Assembly: GCF_003057615.1 (NCBI RefSeq)
Contig: NZ_QAFW01000016.1
Span: 1 to 48,781 of the forward strand
Direction: 5' to 3'
Source: Metalysinibacillus jejuensis
GTDB lineage: Bacteria; Bacillota; Bacilli; Bacillales_A; Planococcaceae
DNA: 48,781 nt
In this document: positions 8,656 to 16,669 of the stretch, piece after piece
Layout of the letters: every line of letters begins with the position of its first letter
Numbering within the stretch: the first letter of the stretch is position 1
Position numbers and translations under genes: made by a program
Notes under the pieces: model-generated
Seen by the model: only the letters and a program-made list of their open reading frames with translations
What the model was told of the DNA's origin: nothing
Database searches by the model: none

Positions 8656-9372
8656 ATGGCAAATGAACAAACATTTCGGGTTTGGTTAGAGCAACAACAT
8701 GTGCTAATTCCGCAACTGTTATTTCAACACTATAAAGCGATTGATATGACAGATGAAGAAGCGCTTATTATTATGCACTTGCTAGCATTTCAAACAGAGG
8801 GCAATAACTTTCCTACCCCGCAAGAATTAATGCATCGCTCTACGTTAACAACGAATGCGATTTCAACAATTTTACAGCGCTTAATGCAAAAAGGTTTGCT
8901 TGAAATTGCGCAGATGACAGACGCTAACGGTATTATTTATGAAACTTTTTCAGTATATCCTCTGTGGGAACGTTTAACAGAGCGTGTGCAACTTGATGCA
9001 CATGAGGTCGTAAAACAACAAGAAAGCAATGAAGAAGGCATGTTATTTAGCATGTTTGAGACGGAATTTGGACGATTGTTTTCTCCAATTGAAATTGAAA
9101 CGATTAGTAAGTGGTTAGATGAAGATGGCCATTCGGTGGCGCTCATTAAACAAGCTTTAAAAGAGGCAGTACTTGCAGGTAAAATGAGTTTAAAATATAT
9201 TGATCGTATTTTGTATGAATGGCAAAAGAAAAACATTCAAACACCGCAACAAGCCCAAGCGCAAACCTCGCAGTTTAGAGAGAAAACACAAGCGCCAATG
9301 CATGCGTCATCTAGCGCATCAAACTTTAATGATGACGTGCCGTTTTATAATTGGTTAGAAGAGAGAGAGTGA
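8656..9372 (+). CDS. dnaD: DnaD primosomal replication initiation protein
   Basis: This 238-residue protein helps load the replicative helicase with DnaA, DnaB and DnaI at oriC and at restart sites. It has the two-domain DnaD plan. The N-terminal winged-helix domain (about 15-100) contains TTNAISTILQRLMQKGLLEI. The C-terminal DnaB/DnaD-like domain (about 128-195) ends in the conserved KSxxYIDRILYEWQKKNI-type motif, here SLKYIDRILYEWQKKN. A Gln/Ala/Ser-rich tail ends the protein. AAAGGAG lies 7 bases ahead of the ATG. It sits between asnS and nth as in Bacillus. Confidence 0.92.
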   Translation: MANEQTFRVWLEQQHVLIPQLLFQHYKAIDMTDEEALIIMHLLAFQTEGNNFPTPQELMHRSTLTTNAISTILQRLMQKGLLEIAQMTDANGIIYETFSVYPLWERLTERVQLDAHEVVKQQESNEEGMLFSMFETEFGRLFSPIEIETISKWLDEDGHSVALIKQALKEAVLAGKMSLKYIDRILYEWQKKNIQTPQQAQAQTSQFREKTQAPMHASSSASNFNDDVPFYNWLEERE

Positions 9373-9382
9373 GAGGGATAGT

Positions 9383-10048
9383 ATGCTAACGCTTAAACAA
9401 TGGCAATTTTGTTTAACAGAGATGGATAAGATGTTTCCGGAAGCTCATTGTGAACTTGTTCATCGTAATCCTTTTGAATTGACAATTGCTACTTTATTAT
9501 CCGCACAGTGTACGGACAAGCTAGTGAACCGCGTGACTGCAACATTGTTTGAGAAGTATAAGACACCAGAAGATTATTTAGCTGTGTCGATTGAGGAGTT
9601 ACAACAAGATATTCGTTCGATTGGGTTATATCGCAATAAAGCGAAAAACATTCAAGCACTGTCGCAAAAACTACTAGATGAATTTGATGGGCAAGTGCCG
9701 GCTACACGTGAAGGTTTAGAAAGTTTACCAGGTGTAGGGCGTAAAACAGCGAATGTAGTATTATCTGTCGCATTTGGTGTACCAGCATTAGCTGTGGATA
9801 CTCATGTAGAGCGTGTATCTAAACGCTTAGGCATATGTCGCTGGAAGGATAGTGTGTTACAAGTAGAAGAAACTTTAATGAAAAAAACACCTATGGATGA
9901 ATGGTCGAAAACGCATCATCAACTTATATTTTTTGGACGTTACCACTGTAAAGCACAAAACCCAGGCTGTGACCATTGTCCATTATTTACAGTGTGCCGT
10001 GAAGGACAAAAACGTTTTCGTAAAGGCTTGGTGAAGCGCAGTGAGTAA
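9383..10048 (+). CDS. nth: Endonuclease III (DNA glycosylase/AP lyase)
   Basis: The protein has 221 residues and removes oxidised pyrimidines, then cleaves the abasic site by beta-elimination. The helix-hairpin-helix LPGVGRKTANVVL contains the catalytic lysine K121, and VDTHVERVSKRLG contains the catalytic aspartate D139. The [4Fe-4S] ligands follow the exact C-x6-C-x2-C-x5-C pattern at C189, C196, C199 and C205. It starts 10 bases after dnaD and overlaps the next gene by 8 bases, so it is part of the dnaD-nth-ypoC operon. Confidence 0.96.
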   Translation: MLTLKQWQFCLTEMDKMFPEAHCELVHRNPFELTIATLLSAQCTDKLVNRVTATLFEKYKTPEDYLAVSIEELQQDIRSIGLYRNKAKNIQALSQKLLDEFDGQVPATREGLESLPGVGRKTANVVLSVAFGVPALAVDTHVERVSKRLGICRWKDSVLQVEETLMKKTPMDEWSKTHHQLIFFGRYHCKAQNPGCDHCPLFTVCREGQKRFRKGLVKRSE

Positions 10049-10337
10049 TTTATCAGAGCACGCTGTAAACATATGGTATGACGAATGGCTTTCTTTACAA
10101 AAGGTCATTCATACCCTTCATAGCGCACGAGATAAAGGTGTAAAGGTGCCGATGGAAGAGGCGATTGCCCATTATGAATCATTTGTCACAGAGGAATTAC
10201 TACCGACAAATGGCGCTGAACGTTTAGCTTTTATTAAAGCAAGACCCGCACAATACGCTTGCTATCGACAACTTGATGAGTTGTATAAGGAAACAAAAAA
10301 GCGTATTGCTCGCGTACGTATTCAGCGTAACAAGTAA
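10041..10337 (+). CDS. ypoC: YpoC-like small protein
   Basis: This is a 98-residue, mostly helical, charged soluble protein of unknown function. Size and position directly after nth match B. subtilis YpoC. The GTG start at 10041 overlaps the nth stop. In B. subtilis the next gene would be ponA; here the conserved block ends and unrelated genes follow. The name rests mainly on synteny. Confidence 0.7.
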   Translation: MSNLSEHAVNIWYDEWLSLQKVIHTLHSARDKGVKVPMEEAIAHYESFVTEELLPTNGAERLAFIKARPAQYACYRQLDELYKETKKRIARVRIQRNK

Positions 10338-10404
10338 AAATAGTTTACCTTTCGCGTGATTATTACTATAATCGAGAAGAGTTGAATTTGAGGAGGTCTT
10401 TTTT

Positions 10405-10878
10405 GTGAAAAAGCTAGTAGCTATCGGAGGCGTCGTAGTCGTCTTACTTATTGCGATTATCGTATTAACACAGATGTCTAATAAAGAGAAATTAGCAAGC
10501 GATGATAATCCATATGGCGATAAAAAATTGCAACAACCAACGATTGACTTATTAAAAGATGAAAACTATCAACATATTACATTACCAGAAGATTTAAAAG
10601 CTAAAATTGATAGTGGTGAAGAAGTAAATGCTTATTTCTTTAGCCCAACTTGTACGCATTGCCGTGCATTAACACCAAATTTAATGCCAATTTTAGATGA
10701 GTTAGGTATCGAAGTAAACCAAATTAACTTGCTTGAATATGATGAGTGGGATAATTATGGTATTACCGCTACACCGACATTTATTCACTTTGACGGTGGC
10801 GCAGAGGTCAATCGTTTCGAAGGGAATTTACCTGAGGAAGACTTGCGAGCTTTCTTAGCGCCTTATGCTAAAAAATAA
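10405..10878 (+). CDS. Membrane-anchored thioredoxin-like protein
   Basis: This 157-residue protein has an N-terminal membrane anchor (about 4-24) and an extracytoplasmic thioredoxin fold. The redox motif is CTHC in FFSPTCTHCRAL, near residues 77-80, and the cis-proline is in ITATPTFIHF. The low-complexity active-site environment (T-H between cysteines) is closer to oxidase or DsbA-like proteins than to the CGPC of cytoplasmic thioredoxin. Its likely job is disulfide exchange on the outer face of the membrane, but the partner is unknown. The GTG start has GAGGAGG upstream. A terminator follows, so it is probably monocistronic. Confidence 0.82.
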   Translation: MKKLVAIGGVVVVLLIAIIVLTQMSNKEKLASDDNPYGDKKLQQPTIDLLKDENYQHITLPEDLKAKIDSGEEVNAYFFSPTCTHCRALTPNLMPILDELGIEVNQINLLEYDEWDNYGITATPTFIHFDGGAEVNRFEGNLPEEDLRAFLAPYAKK

Positions 10879-10885
10879 GCGATAC

Positions 10886-10912
10886 AATGCCGCCCAGTGC
10901 GGCATTTTTTTG
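10886..10912 (+). terminator. Rho-independent terminator after the thioredoxin-like gene
   Basis: AATGCCGC (10886-10893) pairs with GCGGCATT (10899-10906) around a 5-base loop, followed by a run of T to 10911. Confidence 0.88.
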
Positions 10913-10941
10913 TTATACTTACGTAAAAGGGGAGTGACATT

Positions 10942-11658
10942 GTGCACAAAATGAATGATTATTTTTATCAAGGTGCGATGATGGAGTGCTTTACTGAAGC
11001 AAAGCGAGTACTGGCTACATCAGAAGATTTAGACGAGCGTGCCTTAGCTGAAAAATACGTAGCATTATTTACCGAATATGAATATGAGAAGTACCCTAAA
11101 ATTACACATTATTTAGAGCGTCAAGAAATTGAACGTGCAGATGAAAGCTATGAAGTATTAGACGAAGTACAAGAAATTCGTTCGCACAAAGAGGAAGCAG
11201 CGTTCACCGCGCGTGTTACAGCACTTGAACAACGTGCAAAGACAGGGAATAGTGAAGAGCGAGCGACGAGTTTTGCGGTGCAAGGTGAGTTATTTATTTT
11301 AGCGCATCATTACCGAGAAGCGGTTCATTGTTTTGAACAAGCGATAGCGGCTAATCCAAATAAAGGGCTTTACTGGGGATTGACAGGGCAAGCGATGCAT
11401 CGTTTTGGCTTCATGCCATTTGACGCACTAGGTTTTTTAGAGCAAGCGATTAAATTAGATGCTACAAATGCACGTTGGCATTGGAATCAGGCGCTCGTAT
11501 TGATGCAACTAGCAAAAGATTTGCAAGAACCAGCCTTTTTAGCGAATGCAGCAATAACGCTAGAGCATGCTTTAACGTTATGCCGCGAAGAACAATTATC
11601 GTTACGAGCGGCGATTCAAACAACATATGATGAAATGGAAAACTATGTGTTTTCGTAA
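10942..11658 (+). CDS. TPR-repeat protein of unknown function
   Basis: The protein has 238 residues, is cytoplasmic and all-helical. Tetratricopeptide-like repeats are visible in the second half: HHYREAVHCFEQAIAANP near 117-134, followed by KGLYWGLTGQAMHRFG and FDALGFLEQAIKLD. The N-terminal half is acidic with a long helix. The GTG at 10942 has AAGGGGAG with 7-base spacing and is preferred over the ATG at 10951. It is followed 20 bases on by an unknown gene and then by an esterase-like gene in the same direction with no terminator between, suggesting a three-gene operon. The partner is unknown. Confidence 0.75.
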   Translation: MHKMNDYFYQGAMMECFTEAKRVLATSEDLDERALAEKYVALFTEYEYEKYPKITHYLERQEIERADESYEVLDEVQEIRSHKEEAAFTARVTALEQRAKTGNSEERATSFAVQGELFILAHHYREAVHCFEQAIAANPNKGLYWGLTGQAMHRFGFMPFDALGFLEQAIKLDATNARWHWNQALVLMQLAKDLQEPAFLANAAITLEHALTLCREEQLSLRAAIQTTYDEMENYVFS

Positions 11659-11678
11659 ATGAGCAAGGAAGTGACATA

Positions 11679-12239
11679 ATGGAAGATCGTCAAAAACAAA
11701 TTGCAGCATGGGTAGAGCAAGGCTTTTACCAGCTTGTGAAGGATGCTGAGGTTGAGAATTTCGAAAAAATTATTCAAGCAGCGATTGATGATAAACAGAA
11801 AGATGGTACTACAGAAATGTTTTGTGATCGACTGATGTTAAATTTAGCGTATTATGAACGCAACGCTGCTGTTTGGTATACTACATTTAAGATGGTATTA
11901 ATAGGTCAACTTGATTTTTCTACTGCTGTAATTGAAACGGAGCTTTTAACAGGACAAATGCAAGCGCGCCAAGAGGTAGAAGAACAACGAGAAGTGCTTA
12001 TTCCTATCTTTCATGAAGAGTATGAAAAAAAAGCATTAACACCAGAAATTATTATGTATGACTATGCGTACATGTCAATTGCGCACGCTTTACGCGTGGA
12101 TTTTCTAACGGTTTGTACGATGCAAGAGCAACGTGAGCTATTGCGCGAAGGTGACGCTACAGAAACATTACGCGTAATTGATGGCTATGTTCAGTACTAT
12201 GCGGATCAATTTGCACGTCAATTAACATTAACGATATAA
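11679..12239 (+). CDS. Uncharacterised helical protein
   Basis: I recognise no family in this 186-residue protein. It is acidic and predicted mostly helical, with no signal peptide or membrane segment. It contains a block of Glu/Gln residues in the middle (QARQEVEEQREVLIPIF) and aromatic-rich stretches (IIMYDYAYMSIAHALRVDF). The ribosome binding site is AAGGAAGTG ahead of the ATG. It lies between a TPR protein and an esterase-like protein and is probably cotranscribed. It may be a partner of the TPR protein, but nothing in the sequence shows this directly. Confidence 0.65.
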   Translation: MEDRQKQIAAWVEQGFYQLVKDAEVENFEKIIQAAIDDKQKDGTTEMFCDRLMLNLAYYERNAAVWYTTFKMVLIGQLDFSTAVIETELLTGQMQARQEVEEQREVLIPIFHEEYEKKALTPEIIMYDYAYMSIAHALRVDFLTVCTMQEQRELLREGDATETLRVIDGYVQYYADQFARQLTLTI

Positions 12240-12252
12240 GGGGAGTTATTTT

Positions 12253-12888
12253 GTGAATACACCATTTAGCTTTACACATTATCCACCAAAAAACGAACAA
12301 GCAAATAAACAATACCCAGCGCTATTTTTACTGCACGGTATGGGCAGTAATGAGCAAGATTTGCTACAACTAATTGATGATTATCCGGCGCATATTTTTG
12401 CGATACGTGGGCCAATTGCCCATGGTGATGGTTTTGCCTTTTTTGCCATTGGAGAAGAAGAACAACCTGTACGAGCGATTTTTGATAAAGTAATTATTGC
12501 ATTTAGCCAATTTGTAGAACAAGCACTTCAGCACTATACTATTGACCCGATGCAAGTGTATGTTATTGGCTTTAATCAAGGGGCCGCATTAGCATTAACT
12601 TGTCCATTTGTCTTAGGTAATCAAGTGACAGCAGTAGCGGCATTAAGTGGCTTCTTACCAAAGTTTGTCCAAGAGGATTATGTGAAAAAAGATATTTCAC
12701 AAGTAGCCTACTTTATTTCACATGGCATCTATGACTATATTTATCCATTAAAAGAAGCGCAAGAAGCTACGGTGTTTTTAGAAGCATGTGATGCTTCTGT
12801 GACGTTAATGACCTATGAAGATGGGCATGGTGTGACTGCTCAAAATCGTGAAGATTTAAATCGCTTCATAACACAAATTATGGCTTAA
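12253..12888 (+). CDS. Esterase/phospholipase-like alpha/beta hydrolase lacking the nucleophilic serine
   Basis: This 211-residue protein has the fold and length of the phospholipase/carboxylesterase family. The oxyanion strand is FLLHGMGSNEQDLLQL near residue 25, and the family 'AIRGP' segment follows at about 51. The nucleophile elbow reads GFNQGAALAL near residue 100 where the family has GFSQGAALAL, so serine is replaced by asparagine (codon AAT at about 12554). The other triad members look present: Asp in HGIYDYIYPL and His in EDGHGV. The GTG start has GGGGAG at 12241-12245. As read, it should not work by the usual serine mechanism. It may bind ligand, act as a regulator, or have changed chemistry. 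Confidence 0.8.
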   Translation: MNTPFSFTHYPPKNEQANKQYPALFLLHGMGSNEQDLLQLIDDYPAHIFAIRGPIAHGDGFAFFAIGEEEQPVRAIFDKVIIAFSQFVEQALQHYTIDPMQVYVIGFNQGAALALTCPFVLGNQVTAVAALSGFLPKFVQEDYVKKDISQVAYFISHGIYDYIYPLKEAQEATVFLEACDASVTLMTYEDGHGVTAQNREDLNRFITQIMA

Positions 12889-12898
12889 CGACGTTAAA

Positions 12899-12930
12899 TT
12901 TCACAAATAAAACACATCGTTTTCACAACT
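12899..12930. promoter_or_regulatory. Two possible ResD-like half-sites upstream of ctaB
   Basis: TTTCACAAAT (12899-12908) and TTTCACAACT (12921-12930) are 22 bases apart, about two helical turns. Their complement resembles the TTTGTGAA core reported for ResD at cytochrome biogenesis genes such as ctaA and ctaB. They lie about 200 bases ahead of the gene, so the link is tentative. The rest of 12931-13135 shows no clear element. Confidence 0.25.
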
Positions 12931-13135
12931 GTGAGCGGTTGCGTATTCATTTTCTCAACGAGCAATGTTATTATAGAAGACGTACGCTTTTCAAATCCAA
13001 TGATTGAACATGAGCAGCGCATAATTTTACTTATTTGCATACAATGTGATAAAGAAAAGAGTAGAATAGGAAGGCAGCGATGGTTGCCTGAGAAAGTTGG
13101 ATTGATGAAAACAAATGGAAAAGGAATTAACGTAT

Positions 13136-14068
13136 ATGCAAGAGAATGGAAAAACGACGATTGAGCCACAACTCCAACCAAAAATGACTGAAGTGTTAGC
13201 CCAAACGGTGAAAACAGGTATTATTAAGTCTAACTTAATTCCCATGTGGGCGGGTTTAGCGCTAGCACTTTATCATACGCAAGCTAACATTATGGATTAT
13301 ATCGTTTCTATTATTTTAGCGACGATTGGCAGTGCAGCAGTAATTGGCTCAGCAGGTGCATTTAATAATATTTATGACCGAGATATTGATGCCATTATGC
13401 CACGCACTCAATCCCGTCCTACTGTGACCGGACAAATGCCTGTAAAAACAACGGCGATTTTAGCTATTGTTTTGTTAATTGTCGGTGTACTTACCCTTTA
13501 CTTTGCTTCACCACTTGCAGCATTTTTAGGTTTTTTAGGTGTATTTTTATATGTTGGTCCTTATACAATTTGGACAAAACGTTATACAGTTTATAATACA
13601 GAAATCGGTAGTTTGTCAGGTGCTATGCCACCTTTAATCGGCTGGGCCGTAGTTTCCACGAATTTAACACATCCCGCGATTTTAGGTTTATTCGGTGTAA
13701 TGGTAATTTGGCAAATGCCACACTTTTACGCTATTGCGATTCGTAAGCATGCAGATTATAAAGCAGCAAGTATTCCGATGCTTCCTGTTGCAAAGGGTAT
13801 GAAACGTACGTATTATCAGACTAACTTTTATTTAATTATTTTAATACTACTAAGTTTTTTATTCGGTTCATTGAGTATTGGCATTATGTTAGTGGCACTA
13901 CTGCTTAGTATCGCATGGCTAATTATGAGTATTTATGGTTATCATACGAATACTGATCAAGTAAAGTGGGCAACTAAGATGTTTGTCTTTTCTTTGTTAC
14001 ACATGACTATTTTATTTTCAACGATTATTATTTATTGCCTTGTTGGTGTCATTTTTAAACTATATTAA
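13136..14068 (+). CDS. ctaB: Protoheme IX farnesyltransferase (heme O synthase)
   Basis: This 310-residue integral membrane prenyltransferase adds a farnesyl group to heme B to make heme O for heme-copper oxidases. The first aspartate-rich motif is NNIYDRDIDAIMPRTQSRP and the second is KHADYKAASIPMLP, both characteristic of the UbiA/CtaB superfamily. About nine hydrophobic segments are visible. The N-terminal VKTGIIKSNLIP matches the B. subtilis CtaB start of the core. I prefer the ATG at 13136, with AAAGGA 11 bases upstream; the in-frame ATG at 13115 adds seven residues and has no good ribosome binding site. No ctaA or oxidase subunit genes are beside it. Confidence 0.9.
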   Translation: MQENGKTTIEPQLQPKMTEVLAQTVKTGIIKSNLIPMWAGLALALYHTQANIMDYIVSIILATIGSAAVIGSAGAFNNIYDRDIDAIMPRTQSRPTVTGQMPVKTTAILAIVLLIVGVLTLYFASPLAAFLGFLGVFLYVGPYTIWTKRYTVYNTEIGSLSGAMPPLIGWAVVSTNLTHPAILGLFGVMVIWQMPHFYAIAIRKHADYKAASIPMLPVAKGMKRTYYQTNFYLIILILLSFLFGSLSIGIMLVALLLSIAWLIMSIYGYHTNTDQVKWATKMFVFSLLHMTILFSTIIIYCLVGVIFKLY

Positions 14069-14069
14069 T

Positions 14070-14107
14070 AAAAAGCTGTGTGGCGTTGTTACGCTACACA
14101 GCTTTTT
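14070..14107. terminator. Bidirectional terminator between ctaB and the convergent phosphatase gene
   Basis: A 16-bp stem (14070-14085 with 14092-14107, one G-T pair) is flanked by A-run and T-run, so it works on both strands. The stop codon of the minus-strand phosphatase lies in the loop, so the last residues of that protein are encoded by one arm of the stem. Confidence 0.88.
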
Positions 14108-14811
14108 GCATGTATGGAGTAAATTTTTTTATTCGTCCAATCGAGCGCGTGCAATTGACCACCAAAGACCGCACCTCCATCAATACCAATAATATTATTG
14201 GTACCTTGATAAACGGTAGTGTTAGTCTTATCTTGATGCAGGCGGTACGTAGGAGTATGACCAAATACGATTGTTTTAGTACCTTGATAACCTTTATGAA
14301 AGTCGTCACGAATCCATAAAAGCGTAGCAATCGGTGTTTCTTCTATTGGTAAATGAGGATCAACACCAGCATGTACAAAAATAACATCATCAAAAGCTTT
14401 ATAATAATGCATACGCTCAATAGCTTGTAAATGATGACGTAAAATATGGTCAGAAGGAAGTTGGTGGAGTAGAGGTAATTGTTCCGTGTTAAAATCTTCT
14501 ACGCGTAAATTGTAGCTTTGCAATGTTTCCACGCCCCCACACACATCAATCCAATGATGCCAAGGTTTAGTATGGGTTGCCGTAAAGGCACGAAGCATGA
14601 TGGCCTCATGGTTACCCATCAGTAATGTAGCTCGGTGTTGGTCTTGCATTGCAATGACGGCTTCTAACACTTGCTTTGATTTCGGACCACGGTCAACATA
14701 GTCGCCCATAAAAACAATATGGTCAGAGGGTTGGAGTTGCAGTTTATCTAATAATGCGACTAACATAGCATATTGCCCGTGAATATCACTAACCGCTAAA
14801 ATACGTCCCAT
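14089..14811 (-). CDS. PPP-family metallophosphatase (serine/threonine phosphatase or Ap4A hydrolase type)
   Basis: This 240-residue calcineurin-like phosphoesterase has a dinuclear metal site. The signature motifs are all present: SDIHG at residues 8-12, GDYVDRG near 36-42, GNHE near 66-69, a later FVHAGVDP and FGHTPT. These define the PPP family, which includes bacterial PrpE-type protein phosphatases and symmetrical diadenosine tetraphosphatases. Sequence alone does not decide the substrate. The gene is convergent with ctaB, with which it shares a terminator, and is transcribed alone. Confidence 0.9.
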   Translation of the reverse strand: MGRILAVSDIHGQYAMLVALLDKLQLQPSDHIVFMGDYVDRGPKSKQVLEAVIAMQDQHRATLLMGNHEAIMLRAFTATHTKPWHHWIDVCGGVETLQSYNLRVEDFNTEQLPLLHQLPSDHILRHHLQAIERMHYYKAFDDVIFVHAGVDPHLPIEETPIATLLWIRDDFHKGYQGTKTIVFGHTPTYRLHQDKTNTTVYQGTNNIIGIDGGAVFGGQLHALDWTNKKIYSIHAKSCVA

Positions 14812-14869
14812 TTTATCAAATCCTTTAATTGTAATACTTATATTATAGAAGAAAAGAAGTGAAAAAGAA

Positions 14870-14902
14870 AAGAAATGCCACTGTTCAATCGTGACATTTC
14901 TT
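14870..14902 (-). terminator. Terminator after csbD
   Basis: AAGAAATG (14870-14877) pairs with CATTTCTT (14895-14902), with an inner CAC/GTG extension. On the minus strand it is followed by a T-rich run, and it lies just beyond the csbD stop. Confidence 0.65.
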
Positions 14903-14908
14903 AACGTA

Positions 14909-15139
14909 TTATTGATCTTTATTTTTTTTAGCTTCGAACTTTTGTTCTAACTCTTCCACTTTATTAGTTACTGCTTCTTTAGCGTCGGCTAATTTATGTT
15001 GTGCCGCACCTTTTAATTTGTCAAATTTGCCTTCAGCTTGTTTACTAACATCGCCAGTAGCTTTACCGTATTGTTCTTTTACTTCACCTTTTACTTCATT
15101 ACCTGTACCTTTAAGATCATCTGTAAATTTGTTTGACAT
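14909..15139 (-). CDS. csbD: CsbD-family general stress protein
   Basis: This is a 76-residue, Lys/Glu-rich hydrophilic protein with DDLKGTGNEVKGEVKEQYGK followed by a second similar repeat (KLKGAAQHKLADAKEAVTNK), typical of CsbD. The molecular function of the family is unknown; members are induced by general stress. The ATG at 15139 lies 8 bases after AGGAGG, whereas the ATG two codons earlier is too close to it. A SigB-like promoter lies 37-61 bases upstream, which fits the family name (controlled by sigma B). Confidence 0.9.
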   Translation of the reverse strand: MSNKFTDDLKGTGNEVKGEVKEQYGKATGDVSKQAEGKFDKLKGAAQHKLADAKEAVTNKVEELEQKFEAKKNKDQ

Positions 15140-15175
15140 ATTCATGTCCTCCTTTATTTCTTTGTCTAATTATCT

Positions 15176-15200
15176 ATCCCCACCTGACAAAGTCTTAAAC
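15176..15200 (-). promoter_or_regulatory. SigB-like promoter of csbD
   Basis: On the minus strand GTTTAA (15200-15195) and GGGGAT (15181-15176) are separated by 13 bases, close to the SigB consensus GTTTAA-N13/15-GGGTAT (one mismatch in the -10). The -35 box overlaps the stop codon of the upstream MFS gene. Confidence 0.6.
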
Positions 15201-16376
15201 ATCTTTTACTATAGTTAAAGGATTTTTTTTCGTAACGATACAACCCATCCACATAATCACGAGACCTAGGAAGACGATAGTTCCCGCAAATAATAATGCA
15301 GCATTATAACTATTATAATATGCAGCTAACTTGCCGGCAGCGATAGGACCAATAATTTGGCCGAATGCATAAAATGTAGTAAGCAATGAGACGACCGGTC
15401 CGCTTTTAGTAGGGAAAAGCTGACGAGCATAGCCAGTTGTCATCGTAACGATACCTACGAATGTCATACCGAATAAAAAGGCAGATAAAAAAACACTGAA
15501 AATGGATTGTGAGAAGACAGGCAATAAAATGCCGAAAACTTGTAATAAGTAAGCGATGGATAAAATTTTTATAGGAGAGTATTTAGTAATTAACATGCTC
15601 CATACAGGTGCTGAAGGAATAGCTGCTAAGCCAGCAATGACCCAACTTATTGAAGAGTACGACTGTAGAGCAGGTATCCCATGAATAATATCAACTAAAA
15701 ATGTACCGGTAATAATATAGCCAAGACCTTCTAAGCCATAAGCCGCAATAAACCAAGGCATAAAGCCTTTTGTTAACTTAGGTGCTTGATCATCTGCAGG
15801 TGCTTTTTCGATATTATGAACGACTAACTTACGCCATAACACACCTGTAGTGACAACACAAAGTAGTGATAGCAGTCCTAATCCTAGCCATGCTCCTTTC
15901 CATGAGTAACTCGCCTCTAAAAAAGGTACAAACAAGCCAGAAAACGCAATGCCAAGACCTATGCCACCAAATAAGTAGCCTGACCAGCTAGCTAAAAAGT
16001 GTTGTGCTAAATAATCCATAACGATACTGGATGTTAAAACGAAAACTAAGCCTCCTGTCACCCCTGCCACGAAGCGAAGCAATAACCAAATACTGTAGTA
16101 GTCAATGATACCCATTAATACGATAGAGACTACATTTATTAACACCGTAATAAGCAGAAAACCTTTACGATTTTTTGTAATAAAGCCTGCCCAAAGTGCA
16201 CCTACAAAATAACCGACATAGTTACTTGATGCTAAAAAACCTGCAGTTTCTACAGAAAAACCTACGTCTTTACGCATGAAAGGCAAAATAGGCGTAAAAG
16301 CAAACCGGCTAATGCCCATTGCTACAACGAGTAAAAGCACACCACCAACTACCACCCCAATGTGATTTTTTTTCAT
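15195..16376 (-). CDS. MFS transporter, YbfB/YjiJ type
   Basis: This 393-residue major facilitator has about 12 hydrophobic segments. The N-terminus GISRFAFTPILPFMRKDVGF is characteristic of the YbfB/YjiJ group, where a conserved GxxRFxxTPxLP sits in the first helix. The loop between helices 2 and 3 (AGFITKNRKGF) fits the MFS motif A position. The substrate is unknown. The ATG at 16376 is preferred, 7 bases after AAAGGGG; the ATG two codons earlier is only two bases from it. The gene is divergent from metI across a 290-base AT-rich gap. Confidence 0.85.
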   Translation of the reverse strand: MKKNHIGVVVGGVLLLVVAMGISRFAFTPILPFMRKDVGFSVETAGFLASSNYVGYFVGALWAGFITKNRKGFLLITVLINVVSIVLMGIIDYYSIWLLLRFVAGVTGGLVFVLTSSIVMDYLAQHFLASWSGYLFGGIGLGIAFSGLFVPFLEASYSWKGAWLGLGLLSLLCVVTTGVLWRKLVVHNIEKAPADDQAPKLTKGFMPWFIAAYGLEGLGYIITGTFLVDIIHGIPALQSYSSISWVIAGLAAIPSAPVWSMLITKYSPIKILSIAYLLQVFGILLPVFSQSIFSVFLSAFLFGMTFVGIVTMTTGYARQLFPTKSGPVVSLLTTFYAFGQIIGPIAAGKLAAYYNSYNAALLFAGTIVFLGLVIMWMGCIVTKKNPLTIVKDV

Positions 16377-16669
16377 AACCATACCCCTTTGTTATTGTTA
16401 AAAAATATTTTATTTATTTATCATAGAGGTAATATTCGGAAAATTCAATACAAAACAAGAAATAGTCAACTTAAAACAGCATTTGAATGAATTAAAGACG
16501 AAAAAATAAAGAAAGTGATGAAAAGCTTTTCATAAAAGACACAATTTAGACATAATTATTACGGTATATGGTATTGTGTGAATAATTAATGAAATATTCA
16601 AACAAATGATTGCTAATTTAATAATGCAGTGCTAACGTAACTTCACGAGTATATGAGGGAGCGAGAACT

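Noticed and set aside
12894-13245. Small open frames on both strands between the esterase-like gene and ctaB
   Set aside because: They overlap one another and the ctaB start, lack ribosome binding sites, and show no recognisable domain.
16383-16669. S-box or T-box leader ahead of metI
   Set aside because: I looked for the characteristic conserved stems and a terminator ahead of the start and saw only AT-rich sequence.
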